Shown in pieces: positions 48,420 through 53,394 of a stretch of DNA of 53,394 nucleotides. How positions within the stretch are numbered: the first letter of the stretch is position 1; each line of letters opens with the position of its first letter. Under the pieces are notes generated by a model. That model saw nothing but the letters and a program-made list of their open reading frames with translations, had not been told where the DNA came from and ran no database searches. Both the position numbers and the translations under genes were made by a program. This DNA is from Methanolobus psychrotolerans (lineage in GTDB: Archaea > Halobacteriota > Methanosarcinia > Methanosarcinales > Methanosarcinaceae), in NCBI RefSeq assembly GCF_002243045.1, contig NZ_MBKP01000036.1:1-53394 (forward strand), written 5' to 3'.

Positions 48420-48885
48420 CAGGAAATAAATGAAATAAAGAAGTTCGATTCAAATGAAATAAGCAGTTGAATTAATACAACTTATATTCCGCAGATGTCC
48501 TCGAATTTTGCCAATTATCTGGATTGCAATTATTTATCAATTAATCGTAACATAATTAGATTGATAAGTAGCACTTATTAACCTCTATTTGATATAAGTA
48601 TGTGCAAATCTACGCTAAAGGAAAATATCCGTTTTTCTCTAGACATTTGCGGAAAGTCGGATACAATGCTTATAATGTATTATCAAAATGTTTATGGCCC
48701 CAAGATCTCTCTAAAGACCATTTACTTTATCTGTTAATCATTCAGACTCTATGTCTGAAAGATGCTATTGTTTGCTTTACTAGGTCATTTTTTTGTATCT
48801 CCCACACCCTACTACACTTTCCTGACGCTTATCTATATAAATCTATAGCGAATACACTAATTTATCAAAAAACAGAGGTATCCGC
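48420..48885. other. Intergenic region before the flavodoxin gene
   Basis: 466 bases with no gene. The first copy of the 183-bp repeat (48481-48663) is here. Near 48830 the AT-rich run atctatataaatctatag is a likely TATA element for the flavodoxin gene. Confidence 0.5.
48481..48663. repeat. 183-bp repeat, intact copy
   Basis: It starts with CTTATATTCCGCAGATGTCC and ends with GCGGAAAGTCGGATA. The ends hold an inverted repeat, TTCCGCAGATGTC on the left against GACATTTGCGGAA on the right (one mismatch). The second copy at 52609-52959 is almost identical but is cut by an insertion. There is no reading frame. It looks like a second small nonautonomous element or another dispersed repeat; no clear target duplication was found. 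Confidence 0.7.
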
Positions 48886-49380
48886 ATGAAAACACTTGTT
48901 ACATACACGTCCCAGACGGGAAACACAAAGAAGATAGCTGAAGCTATTTATGGTGAGATCAAAGGTGAAAAAGAACTAAAAGACATATCTGAGGTCAAGA
49001 ATCTTGAAGGCTATGACCTTGCATTCATAGGTTTCCCTGTATTGCAGTTCGATGTTCCTCCTAAGGTAAAGTCATTCTTATCAGAGAACACTGCCGGCAA
49101 GAACATCGCCATATTCATGACCCACGCCGTGCCAGAGGGATTCGAAGCCATCCACTCATGGACAGGTTCTTGTGCACAAGCAGCAGCCGGTGCTAAGATC
49201 CTCGGATCATTTGACTGCCAGGGAGAGCTTGCCCAGCCTGTTATCGACATGCTGCTCAAGGCAGACGACCCGCAGATGAAAGCATTCGGTGAAATGGGTC
49301 CGGCAACAAAAGGACAGCCTGACGAATTTCGTGTACAGAAGGCAAAGGAATTCGCAAAGGAAATCCAGGCTAAATTATAA
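48886..49380 (+). CDS. Flavodoxin
   Basis: A 164-residue flavodoxin. The FMN phosphate loop TYTSQTGNTKKIAEAI is at residues 6-21, and the second and third loops can be recognised (FIGFPVLQFDVPPKV; MTHAVPEGFEAIHSWTGSC). It carries electrons in the cytoplasm. The C-terminal half is close to a flavodoxin-like family of methanogens and anaerobes. It is followed after 68 bases by a 64-residue Cys protein with a strong ribosome-binding site, probably in the same operon. Confidence 0.86.
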   Translation: MKTLVTYTSQTGNTKKIAEAIYGEIKGEKELKDISEVKNLEGYDLAFIGFPVLQFDVPPKVKSFLSENTAGKNIAIFMTHAVPEGFEAIHSWTGSCAQAAAGAKILGSFDCQGELAQPVIDMLLKADDPQMKAFGEMGPATKGQPDEFRVQKAKEFAKEIQAKL

Positions 49381-49448
49381 TAACCTGTCTTACTTATCTT
49401 TATCTGTAAAAACGGCAGACAAATCTAAACAAACGGAGGGGATAATTA

Positions 49449-49643
49449 GTGACAGACCAAAAGAAGGCTCCTGTATTCTGTGAGAACTACTGTCTTGTAT
49501 GCAAAGGTGCACGTGCCGGCAATGGCTTTTTCAAGGCGATTCAGAACCTTGAACTCAAGATATTCGGTAAAAATGGTTGCCCGTGGGGCAAGGCAAGAAC
49601 GGAATATTACGGTGTAACACCGGATAAGCCAATTCAGAAATAA
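49449..49643 (+). CDS. Small Cys protein (CX3CX2C) next to flavodoxin
   Basis: A 64-residue protein of no family known to me. It has C11-x3-C15-x2-C18 and one more Cys at 44 (NGCPWGK), enough to bind an Fe-S cluster or zinc, and a conserved-looking end TEYYGVTPDKPIQK. GTG 49449 follows GGAGGGG at good spacing. It is 68 bases after the flavodoxin gene. A decayed copy of its last third is at 51451-51545, where the Cys of CPW is lost, so it has been duplicated at least once. Confidence 0.75.
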   Translation: MTDQKKAPVFCENYCLVCKGARAGNGFFKAIQNLELKIFGKNGCPWGKARTEYYGVTPDKPIQK

Positions 49644-49808
49644 GTTTTTAGTTAAAAGGTAAAATAACCCTTTTTCTCTTTTATTTTTGTACGTTTCTGA
49701 TATTTTCTTGTTCTCTTGCTTTGTTATTGAATGGATAATTAAGAGTTGCGAGATGTGCGGCTGATGTATGTGGAGGTTTTTTGACTTCATGTTTCCCATA
49801 AAAAAGGA
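49557..49808 (+). repeat. Segmental duplication, left copy
   Basis: The 3' end of the small Cys gene and about 165 bases after it match 51451-51700 in the same orientation. Shared blocks include GGGGCAAGGCA, CGGAGTATTA-like TEYYG coding, and a 22-base identical stretch GATGTGCGGCTGATGTATGT plus GG. The noncoding block is as well kept as the coding part, so the duplication is recent or the block has a function. Confidence 0.75.
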
Positions 49809-49946
49809 AGATATGGAACAATTTGATTTTTTAGCTGGTAGCTGTACCAGGGACAATTCTGCACTGTCCTGAACGTTCTTTAAAAAACAAAATCATTATC
49901 TTGATACCACAAAAGATTTAAGCAAGAGTTATCTTAAAAAATATTC

Positions 49947-50693
49947 ATGAGCGAATCACCTATTTTTGAGATATTTGATGGTTTACCCAGACAGGGTCCT
50001 GGCAGTAATGAATGTACTGAAAAAGCCTTTAATTTGCTTTCTTCCGTTCCTGCAGGCAGTAAGATCCTTGACATTGGTTGTGGTGTCGGTATGCAGACAA
50101 TACATCTTGCGAAGATATGCAACGACTGTCACATCACTGCAACTGACGTTTACCAGCCTTTTCTGGACAAACTGATGGAAAATGCGGTTAAAGAAGGAGT
50201 AGATGCCAGGATCACTACAGTTTGTGCTTCCATGGATGACCTGCCTTTTGAAGCAGAAGAATTCGACATCATATGGGCAGAAGGCTCCATCTTTATCCTT
50301 GGTTTTGAAAAAGGAATTAGCTACTGGAAACAGTTTCTTAAAAATGGAGGATATATGGCAGTGACAGAGAACACATGGTTCACGGATGAACCTTCTCCAG
50401 AAGTGCTTCTATTCTGGAAGGAGATATATCCTGGCATCATGAACATACCTGACACTGAAAAAGTTATCACAGCAACAGGATATGATATCATTGACCACTT
50501 TAAACTTCCAGTTTCTGTCTGGTATGATTTTTACTCCAATCTGGAAAAAAGAATCGATGACATCAGTGATAACTATAAAGGAAACACCGAGGCAGAAATG
50601 ATACTTGAGTTTAACATAAAAGAGATTAAGCTCTTCAGAGAACGCCCGGATGAATATGGTTATGCATTCTACATTTTTCAGAAGAATATCTAA
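49947..50693 (+). CDS. SAM-dependent methyltransferase, class I
   Basis: A 248-residue methyltransferase. Motif I is ILDIGCGVGMQT (residues 40-51); FDIIWAEGSIFILGFEKGISYWKQFLKNGGYMAVTENTWF covers the later motifs of the Methyltransf_11/25 type. Substrate unknown; arsenite, quinone-like or small-molecule methylation cannot be told apart. It lies between the two copies of the segmental duplication and has no close operon partner. Confidence 0.85.
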   Translation: MSESPIFEIFDGLPRQGPGSNECTEKAFNLLSSVPAGSKILDIGCGVGMQTIHLAKICNDCHITATDVYQPFLDKLMENAVKEGVDARITTVCASMDDLPFEAEEFDIIWAEGSIFILGFEKGISYWKQFLKNGGYMAVTENTWFTDEPSPEVLLFWKEIYPGIMNIPDTEKVITATGYDIIDHFKLPVSVWYDFYSNLEKRIDDISDNYKGNTEAEMILEFNIKEIKLFRERPDEYGYAFYIFQKNI

Positions 50694-50706
50694 TATTGTA
50701 TATGGG

Positions 50707-50733
50707 GTGACTTGCTTATAACAAGCAGGTCAC
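50707..50733 (+). terminator. Inverted repeat after the methyltransferase gene
   Basis: GTGACTTGCTT pairs with AAGCAGGTCAC (one T-G pair), an 11-bp stem with loop ATAAC, 14 bases after the stop. No T run follows, so termination may depend on other factors. Confidence 0.4.
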
Positions 50734-50975
50734 ATCCGAATACAAATCGTTCTTTATTTGATTTTTTGCTCTACTACTCGTTCCCACTTGTTCGATTCGT
50801 CAACCGCATTTTATTCAAGTCTGCCAAATAAAGGAAAAACTTCCAACAGCATTTTGAAAAAAACCTTTTTCATTTTAAGCAATCTCGGTTTTACTGCAAG
50901 CCTGAAAGGTGAAGATATATTTTATCCTCCTACATCACCACCAATTTTTTATGGATAAATCGGGATTCCCTATTA

Positions 50976-51155
50976 ATGGCTCTAAACACGCATCCTCATA
51001 AAACGACTAAGAAATGTAGTCATTCTATTGTTGGTGTGGATTCCACTCCATTGAGCTCACGTACTATCAAGCGCATAGAGGAAGCTGAAAATGATTTTCT
51101 GGAAGGCAATGTTTTGACTCTGCAGGAGATTAAAGCCAAGTACGGATTAGAGTGA
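50976..51155 (+). CDS. relB: Antitoxin of a RelB-like family
   Basis: A 59-residue protein from ATG 50976 to TGA 51153-51155. The end RTIKRIEEAENDFLEGNVLTLQEIKAKYGLE matches archaeal antitoxins that precede RelE toxins. The stop overlaps the toxin start (GTGA). The N-terminus (NTHPHKTTKKCSHSIVG) is less typical. The upstream sequence has no strong ribosome-binding site. Identification rests on the toxin next to it and on the tail motif. Confidence 0.7.
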   Translation: MALNTHPHKTTKKCSHSIVGVDSTPLSSRTIKRIEEAENDFLEGNVLTLQEIKAKYGLE

Positions 51156-51440
51156 GATTTAATGGCATTTTTACTAGTGCTTTTGATAAAGATCTAAAAG
51201 CCATTAGCAAAAAGCACCCCAAAGACGTAAGATATATACCTGAGTCTATTGACGCTATCCTTTTAATGATTCTTTCTCCGCTGATACTAAACAGCTGGAA
51301 TGCTTCAAATATTACAGATACCGGATTGGAAAATACAGAATTGTATTTGATCTCTGGGAAACAAACACCATTGTTTTTCTGGCTATTGACCACAGGGGCT
51401 CAATATATGAGAAGTTGCGTAAAAGGTTCAAAAGATGTTG
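51152..51440 (+). pseudogene. relE: RelE-type toxin with a frameshift
   Basis: The first 36 codons (GTG 51152, VRFNGIFTSAFDKDLKAISKKHPKDVRYI...) match the start of RelE toxins. At about 51257-51261 the frame is lost; the other frame then continues with PFNDSFSADTKQLECFKYYRYRIGKYRIVFDLWETNTIVFLAIDHRGSIYEKLRKRF up to TGA 51438-51440, which is the rest of the toxin. One base too few, or two too many, explains it. So the toxin is inactive unless a ribosomal shift or a sequencing error is involved. The known active RelE cleaves mRNA on the ribosome. Confidence 0.8.
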
Positions 51441-51450
51441 ATTTATAATT

Positions 51451-51545
51451 TGAAGTATTGGTGAAAAAGGTTTTATATGGGGCAAGGCAAAAACGGAGTA
51501 TTATGGTGTAATGCCTGATAAGCCGATTTCGAAAGAAGGTTTAAT
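51451..51545 (+). pseudogene. Decayed fragment of the small Cys protein gene
   Basis: Read with one shift, this codes for ...GKAKTEYYGVMPDKPISKEG, a close match to the C-terminus of the protein at 49449-49643 (GKARTEYYGVTPDKPIQK). The start, the CX3CX2C part and the stop are absent, and a TGA interrupts the front. It is a dead partial copy. Confidence 0.75.
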
Positions 51546-51700
51546 TGAAAGGAAAAATAGCTTTTATTCTCTTTATTTTACTGTATGATTCGTGTTTTCT
51601 TTTATCTTGCACCCTGTTATTGAACAGGTAATTAGGATTTTAGGGATGTGCGGCTGATGTATGTGGGTTTTTTACTTCCTGTTTACCATAATAAAGGAAA
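51451..51700 (+). repeat. Segmental duplication, right copy
   Basis: Direct-orientation copy of 49557-49808, diverged by small indels and substitutions. It starts 11 bases after the toxin pseudogene. The two copies enclose the methyltransferase and the toxin-antitoxin genes, about 1.6 kb. Confidence 0.75.
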
Positions 51701-51819
51701 GGATACAACAAAGTTGCAATTATTTAAGATGATGATATTTATTTGCGTATAAGAAGTCCGGTATTATTTATGGTAATCGTGACAAATATTTATGTAGTAC
51801 CCATTATATGTTCACTTAT

Positions 51820-52602
51820 ATGAAAACTCACATTGCTATAATAATTCTAATTGCCGGAATGGTTGTGCTGTCAGGTTGTGTTGAAGACACTTCTGTAGAT
51901 TCGATGATTGAAGACTTAGGTAGCGAAAATACAAGTGTTAAAATCAATGCAATGGATTCTCTCGTAAAAATTGGTGATGAAAGTACAATTCGATCACTAA
52001 TTCAAGTCATGGAAAATAAAAGTGAAACGATTGAAAAACGAGAGAATACAGTTGTTGTTCTTGGCAGAATAGGCGACAATGAAACAGCAGACGTGCTATT
52101 AAATATTGCCATGGACGAAGAGGAAGAAAAAGGCATCAGGATGGCGTCAATATTAGCTCTTGGGGATATTGGAAACGAAACTGCACTTAAGTCTCTCTGG
52201 GGATTGAGTTATGGTGATGACGGGCTCATTCTATATCATGCTGCGTACGTCCTCAATCAATTGGAGGGGAGTTATGAAGTTTTTGCAACTTATGGAGAAC
52301 TTCCGTATCCTTTGAGTGATGAACAGAGGCTTTACAGGAACAATGTGTATGAAATAAGCAGAGCTTCTCGGAATAATAGCATTTTCCCAACTATAGAAAA
52401 TGCAACCAGTGTTTTAATCGGTTACAATAGCAAAAGTGGCTACATTGATGTTTTAAGTGATGTAAGACCGAAGACTTCAGTAATGGATGAGATCTATCAG
52501 ATATATGACAATGAAGCAAAGAAAAGAGGAGTAAATCAAGTACCTGTGCGATTTGTTCATGCTGAGGCCACCCTCCCATATTATTATTATCCTGATTTAT
52601 AG
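51820..52602 (+). CDS. HEAT-repeat lipoprotein
   Basis: A 260-residue predicted lipoprotein. The signal peptide ends in VLSGC with the lipidated Cys at residue 20. At least three HEAT/PBS-lyase-like repeats follow (about residues 28-135; VKINAMDSLVKIGDESTIRSLIQVM, VVVLGRIGDNETADVLL, SILALGDIGNETALKSL). The C-terminal 120 residues have no repeat that I recognise. It probably binds proteins at the outer side of the membrane. ATG 51820 is preferred to 51808, since the signal starts with MKTHIAII. Confidence 0.8.
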   Translation: MKTHIAIIILIAGMVVLSGCVEDTSVDSMIEDLGSENTSVKINAMDSLVKIGDESTIRSLIQVMENKSETIEKRENTVVVLGRIGDNETADVLLNIAMDEEEEKGIRMASILALGDIGNETALKSLWGLSYGDDGLILYHAAYVLNQLEGSYEVFATYGELPYPLSDEQRLYRNNVYEISRASRNNSIFPTIENATSVLIGYNSKSGYIDVLSDVRPKTSVMDEIYQIYDNEAKKRGVNQVPVRFVHAEATLPYYYYPDL

Positions 52603-52608
52603 ATATAG

Positions 52609-52959
52609 CTTATATTCCGCAGATGTCCTCGAATTTTGCCAATTATCTGGATTGCAATTATTTATCAATTAATCGTAACATAATTAGATTGATAAGTAGC
52701 ATTTATTAACATCTATTTGATATAAGTATGCGTAAATCTACGCTAAAGGAAAATATCCGTTTTTATCTAGACCATGACTTCCGCCTTTTTAGGCGCATAC
52801 ACGTCTCTTGATGCGGAAATATGTGCTTATATTTTACAACATTATTCCGTTTGGCAAGAAGTAAAAATCAAATTCTAGTGGCGTTTTCTATTTACATCTC
52901 CTGCTGATATGCGCTTAAAACTTGGGAACTCAGGCTAGACATCTGCGGAAAGTCGGATA
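52609..52959. repeat. 183-bp repeat, second copy split by an insertion
   Basis: It matches 48481-48663 from CTTATATTCCGC to ccgttttt-TCTAGAC and again from CTAGACATCTGCGG to AGTCGGATA, with a 162-bp element between. Without the insertion and one CTAGAC the copy is about the same length as the intact one, with a few substitutions. Confidence 0.8.
52773..52934. mobile_element. MITE (162 bp) nested in the repeat
   Basis: The insert is flanked by CTAGAC on both sides (52767-52772 and 52935-52940), while the intact repeat has it once (48638-48643), so this is a 6-bp target duplication. The ends are imperfect inverted repeats: CATGACTTCCGCC...TTTTTAGGCGCATA on the left against CCTGAGTTCCC...TTTTAAGCGCATA on the right, 20 of 27 positions equal. 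The IS end at 53165 (CCTGACTTCCGCTTTTTTAA) has the same sequence, so the MITE was probably moved by that IS or a close relative. No reading frame inside. Confidence 0.8.
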
Positions 52960-53014
52960 TAGTCCTAAACAACCAAGTAAAGGAAGCCATCCCATAGATA
53001 AGGAAGTGTGAAAG

Positions 53015-53230
53015 ATGGTAAAGTGTTGCAGTTGTGGAATATACAACGATGAAGAGGACTTCTTTGTCTTGGTCCGTGGTAAATGGTACTGCGTGATATG
53101 TGACGAATCTAACCCACATGAACAGTTCCCATGGGAAAAGCTCAGGACAGAAAAAACATTAGATCCTGACTTCCGCTTTTTTAAGCGCATAATTCCATTT
53201 TCCCCAATATCTCCTTTTGCTTCCTTGTGA
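53015..53230 (+). CDS. Small zinc-ribbon-like protein, 3' end replaced by an IS
   Basis: A 71-codon frame. The first 50 residues look native: C4-x2-C7 and C26-x2-C29 (KCCSCG and WYCVICDE), a zinc-ribbon or rubredoxin-like pattern with acidic and aromatic residues between. From about residue 51 (DPDFRFFKR) the sequence is the inverted end of an IS that begins at 53165, so the original C-terminus is lost. The function is unknown. GGAAG (53002-53006) is the ribosome-binding site. Confidence 0.55.
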   Translation: MVKCCSCGIYNDEEDFFVLVRGKWYCVICDESNPHEQFPWEKLRTEKTLDPDFRFFKRIIPFSPISPFASL

Positions 53231-53394
53231 GTTCTGTAACGATCACTTCCCCATTCTGCATTTCGATTTTCCTTATCTTTTCAAGCTCTAAAAGTAAACT
53301 TTCTACTGTATGGTCTTCGATAATACCAGTTTCCTTCATCATTTTCAGTAACCTCATTCTGATCATCAGTCCAATGAAGCAGATGAAAATGAAT
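53165..53394 (-). mobile_element. IS element, partial (cut by window edge)
   Basis: The end CCTGACTTCCGC (53165-53176) continues as TTTTTTAAGCGCATA, which matches the nested MITE ends. The reverse strand encodes the C-terminus of a transposase whose stop lies inside this end. The element continues beyond the window. From the transposase tail it is probably an IS4/IS1634-type element; this is a family judgement by eye. Confidence 0.65.
53181..53394 (-). CDS. Transposase, C-terminal fragment (IS1634/IS4-like)
   Basis: At least 70 codons, open at the window edge (FIFICFIGLMIRMRLLKMMKE, then HTVESLLLELEKIRKIEMQNGEVIVTELTRKQKEILGKM), with the stop at 53181-53183. The hydrophobic FICFIGL helix, a leucine-rich ELEKI helix and the T-x-x-T-R-K-Q-K-E-I-L end are familiar from archaeal DDE transposases of the IS1634 type. 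The catalytic residues lie outside the window. Confidence 0.6.
   Translation of the reverse strand, partial: FIFICFIGLMIRMRLLKMMKETGIIEDHTVESLLLELEKIRKIEMQNGEVIVTELTRKQKEILGKMELCA

Noticed and set aside
50758-50958. A 66-codon frame upstream of the antitoxin
   Set aside because: Composition is Ser/Phe/Pro-rich without motif or ribosome-binding site; likely noncoding.

Overview
The window is archaeal and methanogenic. It carries archaeal ribosomal gene clusters with SecY, Cbf5 and RNA polymerase subunit D, a CarS-type archaeal lipid gene, a split CcmF for cytochrome c maturation, several small Fe-S and flavin proteins, and encoded CCA tails on all four tRNAs. This mix, with a PEF-CTERM protein, a DUF2551-like gene and large PAS histidine kinases, points to a cytochrome-containing member of the Methanosarcinales (Methanolobus/Methanococcoides/Methanosarcina-like). 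The genus is a guess.

Layout. 1-6866: end of the large ribosomal operon (L19e, L18, S5, L30, L15), then secY, adk, an EMC3/YidC-like DUF106 gene, cmk and cbf5, closed by tRNA-Ser(GGA). 7058-8880: two accessory genes (a GNAT acetyltransferase and an MFS transporter). 9036-11400: a second ribosomal operon (S13, S4, S11, rpoD) with its own promoter, leader and terminator. 11426-11673: two identical tRNA-Leu(GAG) genes. 11819-19649 (mostly minus strand): uppS, a DUF2551-like gene, radical SAM, ferredoxin, flavoredoxin-like protein and a two-gene type IV pilus-like secretion motor. 19881-27466: xseAB (exonuclease VII), the split ccmF pair, carS, pyrE, purD, argF and tRNA-Leu(CAG). 27613-35274: an Isf-like flavoprotein, a phosphoesterase, thrC, a gene-poor structured region, a second GNAT protein, an EamA exporter, a PEF-CTERM protein and a glutamine amidotransferase. 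35507-39525: amt-PII, an anchored protein of unknown function and purB. 39622-48419: a hybrid histidine kinase, uvrA and a multi-PAS kinase.

The right end (45.5-53.4 kb) is an accessory zone shaped by small mobile elements. It holds a 194-bp MITE with a perfect 15-bp inverted repeat and an 8-bp target duplication; a 183-bp repeat present twice, the second copy split by a 162-bp MITE; and the edge of an IS whose end resembles that MITE. A flavodoxin lies next to a 64-residue Cys protein, and a decayed duplicate of the latter's 3' end lies beyond a methyltransferase and a relBE pair with a frameshifted toxin.

The conserved genes act in translation, protein export, nucleotide and amino-acid synthesis, lipid synthesis, cytochrome c maturation, ammonium uptake and DNA repair. 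No CRISPR array, prophage or clearly new multi-gene defence system was seen. The least explained items are the secretion motor with a Cys-rich N-terminus, the flavodoxin/small-Cys-protein pair, the structured stretch at 31.4-31.8 kb and the nested MITEs.
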